In this document: in pieces, positions 1 to 10,636 of the stretch
How the letters are laid out: the number at the start of each line of letters is the position of its first letter
How positions within the stretch are numbered: position 1 is the stretch's first letter
Assembly (NCBI RefSeq): GCF_014076415.1
Contig: NZ_CP043568.1
Span: 930,001 to 994,000, forward strand
Origin: Comamonas testosteroni
GTDB taxonomy: Bacteria > Pseudomonadota > Gammaproteobacteria > Burkholderiales > Burkholderiaceae_C
Reading direction: 5' to 3'
DNA length: 64,000 bases
Translations under genes and position numbers: made by a program
The notes under the pieces: model-generated
Databases searched by the model: none
What the model was told of the DNA's origin: nothing
Seen by the model: the letters and a program-made list of their open reading frames with translations, nothing else

Positions 1-396
1 CAGGCCGTCGCGGCCCAGACAGAAGGCAAACAAAGCGGCGCAGACCAGTTCCACCAGGGGATAGCGCAGACTGATGGGCTTTTTGCACTGGGCGCAGCGT
101 CCGCGCAGAAACAGATAGCTCAGCACGGGAATGTTCTCGTACCAGGCGATTTGATGGCCGCAATTCGGGCAGCGCGAACGAGGCTGGCTCAGCGTGATGG
201 CAGGCTTGGCCGGCGGCAGCTCGATTCTGGCGCCCTGGTCCTTCTCCTTCTGTTCCTCGGCCCATTGCACGCCTTCGGCATGCCATTGCTGCTCCATCAT
301 CAGCGGCAGGCGGTGGATCACCACATTCAGAAAGCTGCCGATCAGCAAGCCCAGCACGCCGCCGGCAGCGGCATTCAACACCAGTTCGGAAATCAT
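1..396 (-). CDS. pilD: Prepilin peptidase PilD, N-terminal part (cut by window edge)
   Basis: Inner-membrane aspartic protease and N-methyltransferase that cleaves and methylates type IV prepilins. Only the first 132 codons are present. They show a membrane segment near residues 5-25 and the cytoplasmic zinc-binding region with two CxxC pairs (CPNC and CAQC) separated by about 24 residues, followed by the start of the next membrane segment (LVELVCAALFAF). The catalytic aspartates lie beyond the window. The ATG overlaps the pilC stop codon by one base, so the two are probably translationally coupled in a pilB-pilC-pilD operon. The zinc-ribbon pattern and neighbours make the call firm despite truncation. 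Confidence 0.93.
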   Translation of the reverse strand, partial: MISELVLNAAAGGVLGLLIGSFLNVVIHRLPLMMEQQWHAEGVQWAEEQKEKDQGARIELPPAKPAITLSQPRSRCPNCGHQIAWYENIPVLSYLFLRGRCAQCKKPISLRYPLVELVCAALFAFCLGRDGL

Positions 397-1613
397 CAGA
401 CCACTTGACCCAGCTTGAAGATAGGCAGATACATGGACACCACGATGCCGCCGATCAAGGTACCCAGGAAGACGATGATGATGGGCTCCATCAGGCTGGA
501 AAGACCCGCCACCATTTCGTCCACTTCGCTTTCATAGAAGTCGGCGGCCTTGCCCAGCATATGGTCGATGGCGCCCGATTCCTCGCCGATGGCGCACATC
601 TGCAGCACCATGGAAGGGAAGATATTGGCATTGGCCATGGCCACGGTCAGGCTGGTGCCCGTGGAGACTTCCGACTGAATCCTGTCGGTGGCGTTTCTGT
701 AGAGGTAGTTGCCCGAGGCGCCGCCCACGGAGTCCAGCGCCTCGACCAGCGGCACGCCGGCGGCAAACATGGTGGACAGCGTACGTGTCCAGCGGGCCAC
801 GCAGGACTTCTCGATCAGCACGCCGAAGACGGGTAGCTTGAGCATGGTGCGGTCCATGAACTGCTGCACGCGCTCGTTGCGCTTCCAGGCTTGCATGAAG
901 AAATAGATGCCGCCGCCCAGCACGCCAAAGATCAGCCACCAGTACTGGACAAAGTAATCGCTGATGCCCATCACCAGCAGCGTGGGCGCGGGCAGGTCGG
1001 CGCCAAAGGAGGTGAAGACCTCCTTGAAGGCCGGAATCACGAAGATCATGATCACGGTCACCACGACGAAAGCCACGATCATGACCGAGGTGGGGTACAT
1101 CAGCGCCGACTTGATCTTGGACTTGATGGCTTCCGTCTTTTCCATGTAGGTGGCAAGACGGTCCAGCAGCGATTCCAGAATACCGGCGGCCTCGCCGGCC
1201 TCCACCAAGTTGCAGTAGAGGCTGTTGAAATAGAGCGGAAACTTGCGAAAGGCGGCGCTCAGCGAGGTGCCGGTTTCCACATCGGAGCGGATGTCGTTGA
1301 GCAGCTTGGTGACGTTGGGATTGGTGTTGCCACGGCCCACGATGTCGAAAGACTGCAGCAGCGGCACGCCGGCCTTCATCATGGTGGCCAGCTGGCGCGT
1401 GAACAGTGCAATGTCCTTGGGCTTGATCTTCTTGCCGCCGCGGGTCTTGCGCTTCTTGATCTTGGACGGCGTCACACCCTGGCGGCGCAGCATGGCCTGG
1501 ATCTGGTTTTCTCCGCCGGCACGAGTCTCGCCGCGAACGATCTTGCCGTTGCGATCCTTGCCTTCCCACTCGAAGAGAAATTCCTTGATTCCCTTGGACG
1601 CTGCGCTTGCCAT
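396..1613 (-). CDS. pilC: Type IV pilus inner-membrane platform protein PilC
   Basis: Polytopic platform protein that couples the PilB/PilT motors to pilin assembly. The 405-residue length is normal. Two T2SF-type domains are visible, about residues 70-195 and 275-400, each containing the family signature (FTRQLATMMKAGVPLLQSF and WTRTLSTMFAAGVPLVEAL) and followed by hydrophobic segments (for example VMIVAFVVVTVIMIFVIPAF). The N-terminus carries the usual FEWEGKDRNG start of PilC proteins. It lies 24 bases after pilB and overlaps pilD by one base. Confidence 0.96.
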   Translation of the reverse strand: MASAASKGIKEFLFEWEGKDRNGKIVRGETRAGGENQIQAMLRRQGVTPSKIKKRKTRGGKKIKPKDIALFTRQLATMMKAGVPLLQSFDIVGRGNTNPNVTKLLNDIRSDVETGTSLSAAFRKFPLYFNSLYCNLVEAGEAAGILESLLDRLATYMEKTEAIKSKIKSALMYPTSVMIVAFVVVTVIMIFVIPAFKEVFTSFGADLPAPTLLVMGISDYFVQYWWLIFGVLGGGIYFFMQAWKRNERVQQFMDRTMLKLPVFGVLIEKSCVARWTRTLSTMFAAGVPLVEALDSVGGASGNYLYRNATDRIQSEVSTGTSLTVAMANANIFPSMVLQMCAIGEESGAIDHMLGKAADFYESEVDEMVAGLSSLMEPIIIVFLGTLIGGIVVSMYLPIFKLGQVV

Positions 1614-1637
1614 GGCCTTCCCTCACTAATACTGGTT

Positions 1638-3380
1638 TTATTCGTTGGTGACCGCCAGCACTTCTTCGAGTGAGGTCAGACCCAGCTTGACTTTATGCAG
1701 GCCCGAGTCGCGCAGAGAGCGTACTCCTTCGGCCTTGGCCTGTGCGGCAATCTCCAGGGCGCTGCCGTCACGCAAGATGATGCGTTGAATTTCTTCGCTG
1801 ATGGGCATCACCTGATAAATACCGACACGTCCCTTGTAGCCATTGTTGCAGGCCGGGCAGCCGACAGGCTTGTAGCTGACCCAGCTGCCGTTGAGTTCGG
1901 CTTCATCGTAGCCCGCCTCGATCAGGGCGTCGCGCGGTATGTCGGCAGGCTCCTTGCACTGCGCGCACAGGCGTCGAGCCAGACGCTGGGCGGTGATCAA
2001 AATCACGCTGGAGGCAATATTGAAAGGGGCGATGCCCATATTGCGCATGCGCGTCAGCGTGGTCGGAGCGTCATTGGTGTGCAGCGTGGACAGCACCAGG
2101 TGCCCGGTCTGGGCGGCCTTGATCGAGATGTCGGCGGTTTCCAGGTCGCGGATTTCGCCGACCATGATGATGTCCGGGTCCTGGCGCAGAAAGGATTTGA
2201 GCGCAGCGGCAAAGGTCAGGCCGGCCTTCTCGTTCACATTGACCTGGTTGACGCCGGGCATGTTGATTTCGGAGGGGTCTTCGGCGGTGGCAATGTTCAC
2301 GCCCGGCTGGTTGAGCAGGTTCAGGCAGGTGTAGAGCGACACGGTCTTGCCCGAGCCCGTGGGGCCGGTGACCAGAATCATGCCGTAGGGGCGGTTGATG
2401 GCCTTGAGCAGGCGCTCTTTTTCCTCGGGCTCGTAGCCCAGGGCGTCGATGCCCATCTTGGCCGAGCTTGGGTCCAGGATACGGATCACGATCTTCTCGC
2501 CAAACAGCGTGGGCAAGGTGCTGACACGAAAGTCGATGACGCGGTCGGGGCCGACCTTGAGCTTCATGCGGCCGTCCTGCGGAACGCGTTTCTCCGAGAT
2601 GTCCAGGCGCGAGATCACCTTGATGCGCGAGGCCAGCTTGTCCTTGATCGCGATAGGAGGAGAGGCTATCTCGCGCAGCTCGCCGTCGATGCGAAAGCGC
2701 ACGCGGTAATTGTGTTCGTAGGGCTCGAAATGCAGGTCGGATGCGCGCATATTGAAGGCGTCCAGCAGCATCTTGTGCAGAAACTTGACGACCGGCGCAT
2801 CCTCGACCTCGGCGCCGATGGCATTGTCTTTTTCCTCGGGGGCATCCTCGATCTTGACGTCGTCAAAGTCAAAGTCCCCGGAACTGGAATAGGAGTCCAG
2901 TGATTCGCTGGCGCTCTTGCCGGTCTGCTCGACGAGCTTTTGCAGCTTGTCGGCCTCGACAACCACCCAGTCCACCAGCAACTGGGTCGTGAATTTGATC
3001 TGTTCGGCAGCTTCCTGCTGAGTGGGGTCTGCCGTGGCAATGGTGAGGCGGTTGCCGCGCTTGCCGAGTGCCAGCACGCGATAGGCGTTGCTGATTTTCG
3101 GGTCCAGCAGTTCGCGCGGAAGTTGCTGGACGTCGATGGCGTTGAGGTCCAGCAGCGGAGTGCTGAACATCATGGAAATGGTTTCGGCAATTTCCAGCGC
3201 GCTGATTTCGCCAGACTGGCTGAGCTCGGTAATGAACGGGGTCTTGCCTGTGGCGGCTTTCTTGGCTGCGTTCTCGGCGGCTTGCTGCGAAACCTTTCCT
3301 GCAGAAATCAGGGCTCTGCCTATACCAGGGATGGCAATGGGCGCAGGGGCGTTCTTTTGCAGATTGTCGGCAGCAGCCAT
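1638..3380 (-). CDS. pilB: Type IV pilus extension ATPase PilB
   Basis: Cytoplasmic hexameric ATPase that powers pilus extension. An N-terminal MshEN/GspE_N-like domain (about residues 20-150) is followed by an acidic linker and the secretion ATPase core (about 195-560). Walker A is GPTGSGKT near residue 340, Walker B is IIMVGEIRD near 405, and the zinc-binding CxxC pairs (CAQC, CPAC) lie near 475-515. Length 580 fits PilB rather than the shorter retraction ATPase PilT, which lacks the N-terminal domain. It is first gene of the pilB-pilC-pilD operon. A tRNA-Pro gene lies upstream on the same strand. Confidence 0.96.
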   Translation of the reverse strand: MAAADNLQKNAPAPIAIPGIGRALISAGKVSQQAAENAAKKAATGKTPFITELSQSGEISALEIAETISMMFSTPLLDLNAIDVQQLPRELLDPKISNAYRVLALGKRGNRLTIATADPTQQEAAEQIKFTTQLLVDWVVVEADKLQKLVEQTGKSASESLDSYSSSGDFDFDDVKIEDAPEEKDNAIGAEVEDAPVVKFLHKMLLDAFNMRASDLHFEPYEHNYRVRFRIDGELREIASPPIAIKDKLASRIKVISRLDISEKRVPQDGRMKLKVGPDRVIDFRVSTLPTLFGEKIVIRILDPSSAKMGIDALGYEPEEKERLLKAINRPYGMILVTGPTGSGKTVSLYTCLNLLNQPGVNIATAEDPSEINMPGVNQVNVNEKAGLTFAAALKSFLRQDPDIIMVGEIRDLETADISIKAAQTGHLVLSTLHTNDAPTTLTRMRNMGIAPFNIASSVILITAQRLARRLCAQCKEPADIPRDALIEAGYDEAELNGSWVSYKPVGCPACNNGYKGRVGIYQVMPISEEIQRIILRDGSALEIAAQAKAEGVRSLRDSGLHKVKLGLTSLEEVLAVTNE

Positions 3381-3519
3381 GTATCCAAGTCTGGGAGAGG
3401 TGGGAGAGGACCTATCCTACCATTCTTGTTGTGACAAACGGCAGGTCGCCAGAGGCGCATGCATGCGCCAATGCCGCGTCATTGAACATGGCGCAAGAAA
3501 CTGCGACAAAAAATGAGAT

Positions 3520-3596
3520 TGGTCGGGGTGAGAGGATTCGAACCTCCGGCCTCTACGTCCCGAACGTAGCGCTCTACCAGGCTAAGCTACACCCCG
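3520..3596 (-). tRNA. tRNA-Pro (anticodon CGG)
   Basis: A cloverleaf can be folded by eye. Acceptor strands are CGGGGTG and CACCCCG, discriminator A is at 3523, and CCA is encoded at 3520-3522. The anticodon stem CTACG/CGTAG encloses loop TTCGGGA, giving anticodon CGG (codon CCG). The T arm is GGAGG-TTCGAAT-CCTCT. The total of 77 bases with CCA is normal. It lies between pilB and ispB on the same strand as both. Confidence 0.96.
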
Positions 3597-3635
3597 CAGG
3601 CTTTGTTTGTCGAGCACCTCAATGCACCTGGCGAT

Positions 3636-4616
3636 TCAGGTGCGGCGCTCCAAAAGCTGAGAGGCCAATTGTAGCAAACTTGCGGTGTATGGATTGCTTG
3701 GCAGCGAGGCCAGTGCATCAATGGCGCGCTGGGCTTCCGCGTGCGCGGCGGCTCGGGCGACGTCCAGAGCGCCGGTGCTGCGCACGATTTCCACCACGGC
3801 ATCCAGTTGATCCGTAGAGCCTTGCTCGATGGCGTTGCGCACGATGGCGGCCTGCTCGGCGCTGCCGCGCTGCATGGCGGCGATCAGGGGCAGGGTGCAT
3901 TTGCCTTCGCGCAGGTCATCGCCCAGGTTCTTGCCCATTTCCTGAGTGTTGCCGGTGTAGTCCAGCACGTCGTCAATGATCTGGAATGCCGTTCCAAGTG
4001 CCTGCCCATAGGCGGCACAGGCCTGCTCCACTTCGGGCGTGGCACCCGCCAGCACGGCTGCCAGCTGTGCGCTGGCCTCGAAGAGCTGGGCGGTCTTGGA
4101 GCGGATGACGTGCAGATAGCCGGCCTCATTCAGCGAGGCATCATGAGTATTGATGAGCTGCTGGACTTCGCCTTCCGCGATCACGTTGGTGGCGTCGGAC
4201 AGGATTTGCAGCACGCGCATGCTGCCCACTTCCACCATCATTTGGAAGGAGCGGGTATGCAGAAAGTCTCCGACCAGAACGCTGGCAGGGTTGCCAAAGG
4301 TCTCGTTGGCCGTGGCCCTGCCACGACGCAGCGTGGATTCGTCCACCACATCGTCGTGCAGCAGGGTTGCGGTATGAATCAGCTCCACCACGGCGGCCAG
4401 GATGTACTTGCTCTTGGCCTGGTGGCCAAGGGCTCCGGCGATCAGCAGCAGCAGCGCCGGGCGCAGGCGCTTGCCGCCGGCGGCAATGATGTATTGGGAG
4501 ATCTGTGCGATCAGGGGGACGCTGGTTGTCAGTCGCTGAGCAATGACGATATCCACTTCGCGCATGTCATCTGCGATCAAGGCAAGCGGATTGGATGTGG
4601 AAATTTCTGTAGTCAA
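3636..4616 (-). CDS. ispB: Polyprenyl (octaprenyl) diphosphate synthase
   Basis: All-trans polyprenyl diphosphate synthase that builds the ubiquinone side chain from farnesyl diphosphate and isopentenyl diphosphate. The 326 residues contain both aspartate-rich motifs: LLHDDVVDE (first DDxxD) near residue 87 and QIIDDVLDY (second) near 214. The GGKRLRP substrate motif lies near residue 48. Chain length (octaprenyl as in most betaproteobacteria) is inferred from taxonomy. It is divergent from rplU, the usual ispB-rplU arrangement. Confidence 0.95.
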   Translation of the reverse strand: MTTEISTSNPLALIADDMREVDIVIAQRLTTSVPLIAQISQYIIAAGGKRLRPALLLLIAGALGHQAKSKYILAAVVELIHTATLLHDDVVDESTLRRGRATANETFGNPASVLVGDFLHTRSFQMMVEVGSMRVLQILSDATNVIAEGEVQQLINTHDASLNEAGYLHVIRSKTAQLFEASAQLAAVLAGATPEVEQACAAYGQALGTAFQIIDDVLDYTGNTQEMGKNLGDDLREGKCTLPLIAAMQRGSAEQAAIVRNAIEQGSTDQLDAVVEIVRSTGALDVARAAAHAEAQRAIDALASLPSNPYTASLLQLASQLLERRT

Positions 4617-4921
4617 GGTGATGAACCGCCAAGTGGACTCACGATTATAGGAAGATGCAACAGGGTTTTGCGTGGTGCCCTCAGAGCCCGTTCAAGTGAA
4701 CAGAGGCTTTGCGGGCGGTCTGTGGCATTGCGGTCGCTTGCAAGGAGCAAGCCTTGCCGCGAGCCTGCGCCTGGCATTCCATTTCGCGCGGGCTCCGTCG
4801 CGGCGTACGGAGATCCCAAAGCGCTTCCTGGGGGTATGAGAGCAGAAAAAATGCATGCGTGCTAGAATTGCCGGCTCCGTGGAAATCATTTCATGGAACT
4901 CTCAGACTTTAGAGGTTTTCA
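4617..4921. other. Intergenic region between divergent ispB and rplU
   Basis: A 305-base gap with no supported gene. It holds the ispB -10 candidate (4644-4649) and, on the plus strand, a TAGAAT hexamer at 4863-4868 that could be the -10 of rplU with a leader of about 50 bases and a GAGG ribosome-binding site before the start. The short reading frames here have no recognisable content. Confidence 0.6.
4644..4649 (-). promoter_or_regulatory. Candidate -10 element for ispB
   Basis: On the minus strand the hexamer reads TATAAT, a perfect sigma-70 -10 match, 27 bases before the ispB ATG. No good -35 hexamer is visible at 16-18 bases spacing, so this is a partial promoter call. Confidence 0.45.
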
Positions 4922-5233
4922 ATGTACGCAGTCATAAAAACCGGCGGCAAGCAGTATCGCGTTGCAGCTGGCGAAAAGATCAAGGTAGAACAGATTGCTG
5001 CGGACGTAGGCCAGGAAATCGTGATCGACCAAGTTTTGGCCGTCGGCAACGGCGCTGAAATCAAGGTTGGTGCTCCCCTGGTGTCCGGTGCATCTGTAAA
5101 GGCAACTGTGGTTGCTCACGGCAAGCACGACAAGGTGCACATCTTCAAGATGCGCCGTCGTAAGCACTATCAAAAGCGCCAAGGCCATCGTCAGCAGTTC
5201 ACCGAACTGCAAATCGTGGCAATCGCTGCTTAA
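4922..5233 (+). CDS. rplU: 50S ribosomal protein L21
   Basis: Ribosomal protein of the large subunit. The 103 residues begin with the family hallmark [14 protein letters not shown] and end in the basic [16 protein letters not shown] region that contacts 23S rRNA. It is followed 16 bases later by rpmA, the nearly universal rplU-rpmA pair, and then obgE. Confidence 0.98.
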   Translation: MYAVIKTGGKQYRVAAGEKIKVEQIAADVGQEIVIDQVLAVGNGAEIKVGAPLVSGASVKATVVAHGKHDKVHIFKMRRRKHYQKRQGHRQQFTELQIVAIAA

Positions 5234-5249
5234 TTTTAGGAGCTAAGTC

Positions 5250-5507
5250 ATGGCACAGAAAAAAGGCGGCGGCTCTACGCGTAACGGACGTGATTCCAAG
5301 CCAAAAATGCTGGGCGTGAAGGCCTTTGGTGGCGAGCTGGTGACAGCTGGTTCCATCATCGTGCGTCAGCGCGGCACCAAGTTCCACCCCGGTGAGAACG
5401 TTGGCGTGGGCAAGGATCACACCCTGTTTGCACTGGTTGACGGCCACGTGTCGTTCGGTGTGAAGGGCGCTCTGTCCAAGCAAACAGTCAACATCACGGC
5501 TGCATAA
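5250..5507 (+). CDS. rpmA: 50S ribosomal protein L27
   Basis: Large-subunit protein whose N-terminal tail reaches the peptidyl transferase centre. The 85 residues start [16 protein letters not shown], giving the direct AQKKGGGS tail without the cleavable extension found in Firmicutes. An AGGAG ribosome-binding site lies upstream at about 5238. A strong terminator follows. Confidence 0.98.
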   Translation: MAQKKGGGSTRNGRDSKPKMLGVKAFGGELVTAGSIIVRQRGTKFHPGENVGVGKDHTLFALVDGHVSFGVKGALSKQTVNITAA

Positions 5508-5524
5508 GTCGTCTTTGACTCAAA

Positions 5525-5556
5525 CAAAGCCCCGACTTGTCGGGGCTTTGTTGTTT
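5525..5556 (+). terminator. Rho-independent terminator after rpmA
   Basis: Perfect 12-bp stem (5525-5536 with 5539-5550) with a two-base apex, then a T-rich run. It separates rplU-rpmA from obgE. Confidence 0.9.
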
Positions 5557-5651
5557 GAAAAGGCTCCAGGCAGCAGATTTCTGGCAGATGGGGCATGGTA
5601 ATAGACCACTCAGGTGTGGCCCGGAGCTTCTGGTGCACACTGATTTTGTAG

Positions 5652-6779
<1,128 letters not shown>

Positions 6780-6798
6780 GCTAGAGGGTATAACCCAG

Positions 6799-6821
6799 CA
6801 GCGCACTTGGTGCGCTGTTTT
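6799..6821 (+). terminator. Terminator after obgE
   Basis: Perfect 8-bp stem CAGCGCAC/GTGCGCTG (6799-6806 with 6810-6817), three-base loop, followed by four T. Confidence 0.75.
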
Positions 6822-6834
6822 GCTTTGAATTTAA

Positions 6835-6869
6835 TAGCTCCTTGCGCTTTTTCCATAAGCGTTAGAGGC
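6835..6869 (+). repeat. 35-bp dispersed repeat, copy 1 (upstream of proB)
   Basis: Fits the pattern TAGCT-N4-GCGC-N9-AAGCGYT-N2-AGGC-like spacing seen at several other intergenic sites in this window, with no gaps in the alignment. Here the blocks are TAGCT, GCGC, AAGCGTT and AGAGGC. It sits between the obgE terminator and proB. Confidence 0.7.
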
Positions 6870-6889
6870 TTAAAACACTGTAAATTCTC

Positions 6890-8029
6890 ATGTCTTCCAA
6901 TGTGCTGCGTGATGCCCGTCGCATCGTCGTCAAAGTCGGCTCCAGCCTGGTTACGAATGAAGGTCGTGGTCTGGATGAGGCCGCCATTGAAGAGTGGAGC
7001 CGCCAGCTGGCGGCATTGGTGAATGGTGAAGATGGCGTCAAGCGCGAAGTCATCATGGTCTCCAGCGGCGCCATTGCCGAAGGCATGAAGCGACTGGGCT
7101 GGGCCACGCGTCCGACCGAGGTGCATGAGTTGCAGGCCGCTGCTGCCGTCGGTCAGATGGGGCTGGCCCAGATGTACGAGACCAAGCTGCGCGGCGAAGG
7201 CGTGCCCAGTGCCCAGGTGCTGCTGACCCATGCGGATCTGGCCGATCGCGAGCGCTATCTGAACGCCCGCACCACGCTGCTGACGCTGCTGCAATTGGGC
7301 GTGGTGCCCGTCATCAACGAGAACGACACGGTGGTGATCGACGAGATCCGTTTCGGCGACAACGACACCCTGGGCGCGCTGGTGGCCAATCTGGTCGAGG
7401 CTGATGCACTGGTCATCCTGACCGATCAGCGCGGCCTCTACAGCGCCGATCCGCGCAAGAACCCCGATGCCAGGTTCATCGACGTTGCCGAAGCCGGCAA
7501 CCCCGAGCTGGAAGCCATGGCCGGTGGTGCGGGCCTGTCCATCGGCACGGGTGGGATGATCACCAAGATCCTGGCGGCCAAGCGTGCGGCGGGCTCCGGT
7601 GCTTCCACCGTGATCGCCTGGGGACGTGAGAAAGACGTGCTGCTGCGTCTGACGCGTGGCGAGTCCATTGGCACGCTGCTGGTTGCCAACACGCACAAGA
7701 TGCAGGCGCGCAAGCAGTGGATTGCCGATCATCTGCAGCTGCGTGGTTCGGTGACCGTGGATGCGGGTGCCGTCTCCAAGCTGCGTGATGAAGGCAAGAG
7801 CCTGCTGCCCATAGGCATGATCACCGTGGAGGGCGATTTCTCGCGCGGCGAAGTGATTGCCGTGCGTGATGAGAACGGTGCCGAGATCGCCCGTGGTCTG
7901 GCCAGCTATGCCAGTGCCGAAGCGCGGCTGCTGTGTCGCAAGAGCTCCTCGGAGATTGAATCGCTGCTGGGCTACTCGGCCGGTCCCGAAATGATGCACC
8001 GCGACAATATGGTGGTTGCCGGACACTGA
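6890..8029 (+). CDS. proB: Glutamate 5-kinase
   Basis: Catalyses the first step of proline biosynthesis, ATP-dependent phosphorylation of glutamate to gamma-glutamyl phosphate. The amino-acid kinase domain (about 1-260) has [13 protein letters not shown] at the start, ENDTVV near 147, and the [10 protein letters not shown] loop near 220. A C-terminal PUA domain (about 280-365) follows, as in full-length ProB. Order obgE-proB is common in betaproteobacteria. The next gene (rppH) converges on a shared terminator. Confidence 0.97.
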   Translation: MSSNVLRDARRIVVKVGSSLVTNEGRGLDEAAIEEWSRQLAALVNGEDGVKREVIMVSSGAIAEGMKRLGWATRPTEVHELQAAAAVGQMGLAQMYETKLRGEGVPSAQVLLTHADLADRERYLNARTTLLTLLQLGVVPVINENDTVVIDEIRFGDNDTLGALVANLVEADALVILTDQRGLYSADPRKNPDARFIDVAEAGNPELEAMAGGAGLSIGTGGMITKILAAKRAAGSGASTVIAWGREKDVLLRLTRGESIGTLLVANTHKMQARKQWIADHLQLRGSVTVDAGAVSKLRDEGKSLLPIGMITVEGDFSRGEVIAVRDENGAEIARGLASYASAEARLLCRKSSSEIESLLGYSAGPEMMHRDNMVVAGH

Positions 8030-8048
8030 GTACCGGCGGTCACCAAAA

Positions 8049-8080
8049 AAAGCCGTAATGCTGTGAGGCATTACGGCTTT
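8049..8080. terminator. Bidirectional terminator between proB and rppH
   Basis: Perfect 12-bp stem (8049-8060 with 8069-8080) flanked by an A run on the left and T residues on the right. It can serve proB on the plus strand and rppH on the minus strand. Confidence 0.88.
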
Positions 8081-8082
8081 GC

Positions 8083-8787
8083 TCATTGCAGAGGCTTGTG
8101 ATCGGGCGGATTGTCTATGCCGGTCTGCGGGTCGGGGTCAAAACTGGCACCAGGCGGCAGCTCTATGCCGGGGTTGATGCGAAAGCTCCCTGTGCGGGCA
8201 GGGTACATGACCTGATGGTGCTGCCCAGGATGGGGAGTGCCGCCGGCGCTCTGGCCTGCCTCTTGATCGCGTGGTCGCATGCCGCTGCGCAGATAGCGGT
8301 TGCGCTGCTGCTCGCCGCGCGGCAGAAAGCGCGCCAGCTCGGTCAGCGCCATTTCATAGACGCCGCGTTTGAATTCGACCACCACATCCAGAGGAACCCA
8401 GTAGTCATTCCAGCGCCAGGCATCGAACTCAGGGTGGTCGGTGGCACGCAGGTTCAAGTCCCAGTCATGCCCGACCAGTTGAAGCAAAAACCATATCTGC
8501 TTCTGGCCTTTGTAATGCCCGCGCGCGTCGCGGCGGATGTACCTGTCTGGCACCTCGTAGCGCAACCAGTCCCTGGTGCGGGCAACCACGCGAACGTGAT
8601 TGGGCTTCAGCCCCACTTCCTCGTGCAGCTCGCGGAACATGGCTTGCTCGGGTGTCTCACCCCGATCAATGCCACCTTGCGGAAACTGCCAGCTGTGGGT
8701 GCGAATGCGTTTTCCCCAGAACACCTGGTTTCTTTGGTTGAGCAGGATGATGCCGACGTTCGGGCGAAATCCGTCCCGGTCAAGCAT
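8083..8787 (-). CDS. rppH: RNA 5'-pyrophosphohydrolase RppH
   Basis: Nudix hydrolase that removes pyrophosphate from triphosphorylated mRNA 5' ends and so triggers decay. The Nudix box [22 protein letters not shown] lies at residues 37-59. The start at 8787 gives the conserved [18 protein letters not shown]-terminus; the upstream ATG at 8826 lies ahead of a good -10 element and would not be transcribed from it. The 234 residues exceed the roughly 176 of the E. coli enzyme because of a Gln/Pro-rich C-terminal extension beyond residue 170, a feature I have seen described for betaproteobacterial homologues. Confidence 0.93.
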   Translation of the reverse strand: MLDRDGFRPNVGIILLNQRNQVFWGKRIRTHSWQFPQGGIDRGETPEQAMFRELHEEVGLKPNHVRVVARTRDWLRYEVPDRYIRRDARGHYKGQKQIWFLLQLVGHDWDLNLRATDHPEFDAWRWNDYWVPLDVVVEFKRGVYEMALTELARFLPRGEQQRNRYLRSGMRPRDQEAGQSAGGTPHPGQHHQVMYPARTGSFRINPGIELPPGASFDPDPQTGIDNPPDHKPLQ

Positions 8788-8817
8788 AATCAAACCCCAA
8801 ATTTTTGAATTGTGTTC

Positions 8818-8845
8818 ATTATGCATGGCCCCTTGTGATCGACAA
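8818..8845 (-). promoter_or_regulatory. Sigma-70-like promoter for rppH
   Basis: On the minus strand, -35 TTGTCG (8840-8845) and -10 CATAAT (8818-8823, five of six) are separated by 16 bases. The expected start of transcription is near 8810, just ahead of the ATG at 8787, which supports that start. Confidence 0.5.
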
Positions 8846-8881
8846 GCGGGCCATGCCTATTTCCACTGAATTGCCAGTTCC

Positions 8882-10624
8882 ATGAAAGCCTCCCAATTTC
8901 TCATCTCCACCCTGAAAGAAGCTCCGGCCGACGCCGAAGTGGTCAGCCACAAGCTCATGATGCGGGCTGGCATGATCAAAAAGCTGGGTGCTGGCATTTA
9001 CAACTACATGCCCATGGGCCTGCGCGTGATCCGCAAGGTCGAGGCCATCGTGCGCGAGGAAATGAACCGCGCCGGCGCCATCGAAACCACCATGCCCGTG
9101 GTGCAGCCTGCCGAGCTGTGGCAGGAAACCGGCCGTTTCGAGAAGATGGGCCCCGAGCTGCTGCGCATCCAGGATCGTCATGGCCGCGACTTCGTGATCC
9201 AGCCTACGTCCGAAGAGGTGGTCACCGATATCGCGCGCCAGGAGTTCAAGAGCTACAAGCAACTGCCCAAGAATCTCTACCAGATCCAGACCAAGTTCCG
9301 CGACGAGCGCCGTCCGCGCTTCGGCCTGATGCGCGGTCGCGAGTTCATCATGAAGGACGCCTATTCCTTCGACAAGGATCGCGATGCGGCCCAGATCAGC
9401 TACCAGACCATGCGCGAAGCCTACAAGCGCATCTTCGACCGCTTCGGCCTGCAGTACCGCGCCGTGCGTGCCGATTCGGGCGCCATCGGCGGCGATCTGA
9501 GCGAGGAGTTCCAGGTCATCGCTTCCACGGGCGAGGACGCCATCGTCTACTGTCCGAACAGCGACTACGCGGCCAATATCGAAAAGGCCGAGAGCCTGGC
9601 GCCCACCCAGGCCCGTCCTGCCGCAGCCCAGGCCATGCAAAAGGTCGCGACGCCCGGCAACAGCACCTGCGAAGCTGTGGCCGAGCAGCTGGGTCTGCCT
9701 CTGGCGCAGACCGTGAAGTCGCTGGTGCTGGCCACGGACGAGCTCGACGACAAGGGTCTGATCGTCAAGTCGCAAGTGTGGCTGCTGCTGCTGCGCGGCG
9801 ATCACGAGATGAATGAGATCAAGGTCGGCAAGGTCGAGGGCCTTGCGGGCTTCCGTTTCGCGACCGTGGGCGAGATCGAAGAGCATTTCGGTGCCAAGCC
9901 CGGCTATCTGGGCCCCATCGGCCTCAAGAAGCCCGTGAACATCGTGGTGGACCGCGATGTGGCCGTGATGGCCGACTGGGTCTGCGGTGCCAACGAGGAA
10001 GACTTCCACATCACCGGCGTGAACTTCGGTCGCGACCTGCCCGAGCCCGCCGTGGTGGCGGATCTGCGCAATGTGGTGGCTGGCGACCGCTCGCCCGACG
10101 GCGCGGGCGAGCTGGCGATCGAGCGCGGCATCGAGATCGGCCATGTGTTCTATCTGGGCACCAAGTACTCCAAGGCCATGGACGCCACGTTCCTGGGCGA
10201 CAACGGCAAGCCGCAGCACTTCGAGATGGGCTGCTACGGCATTGGCGTGACCCGCCTGCCTGCCGCTGCCGTGGAGCAGAACCACGACGAGCGCGGCATG
10301 ATCTGGCCCGATGCGATTGCACCGTTCACCGTGGTGATCTGCCCCATCGGCATGGGTCGCAGCGAGGCCGTGAAGACCGAGGCCGAGAAGCTCTATGGCG
10401 AGCTGCTGGCACTTGGCGTGGATGTGATCCTGGACGACCGCGACGAGCGCCCCGGTGCCATGCTGGCCGACTGGGAGCTGATCGGCGTGCCCCACCGCGT
10501 GGTGCTGGGCGACCGTGGCCTGAAGGAAGGCGTGGTCGAGTACCAGCAGCGCCGTGACACAGAAGCCACAAAGCTGGCGACAAATGAGGTGCTGGGTCAC
10601 CTCAAGAACCGCCTGGGCCTGTAA
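8882..10624 (+). CDS. proS: Prolyl-tRNA synthetase (bacterial type with editing domain)
   Basis: Class II aminoacyl-tRNA synthetase charging tRNA-Pro. The 580 residues comprise the catalytic core with motif 2 region [17 protein letters not shown] near 140, the YbaK-like INS editing domain (about 225-390) that hydrolyses Ala-tRNA-Pro, motif 3 around [10 protein letters not shown] near 450, and the C-terminal anticodon-binding domain (about 480-575). Divergent from rppH and followed 12 bases later by a transglycosylase gene. Confidence 0.97.
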   Translation: MKASQFLISTLKEAPADAEVVSHKLMMRAGMIKKLGAGIYNYMPMGLRVIRKVEAIVREEMNRAGAIETTMPVVQPAELWQETGRFEKMGPELLRIQDRHGRDFVIQPTSEEVVTDIARQEFKSYKQLPKNLYQIQTKFRDERRPRFGLMRGREFIMKDAYSFDKDRDAAQISYQTMREAYKRIFDRFGLQYRAVRADSGAIGGDLSEEFQVIASTGEDAIVYCPNSDYAANIEKAESLAPTQARPAAAQAMQKVATPGNSTCEAVAEQLGLPLAQTVKSLVLATDELDDKGLIVKSQVWLLLLRGDHEMNEIKVGKVEGLAGFRFATVGEIEEHFGAKPGYLGPIGLKKPVNIVVDRDVAVMADWVCGANEEDFHITGVNFGRDLPEPAVVADLRNVVAGDRSPDGAGELAIERGIEIGHVFYLGTKYSKAMDATFLGDNGKPQHFEMGCYGIGVTRLPAAAVEQNHDERGMIWPDAIAPFTVVICPIGMGRSEAVKTEAEKLYGELLALGVDVILDDRDERPGAMLADWELIGVPHRVVLGDRGLKEGVVEYQQRRDTEATKLATNEVLGHLKNRLGL

Positions 10625-10636
10625 GCTGCTGTTTCA

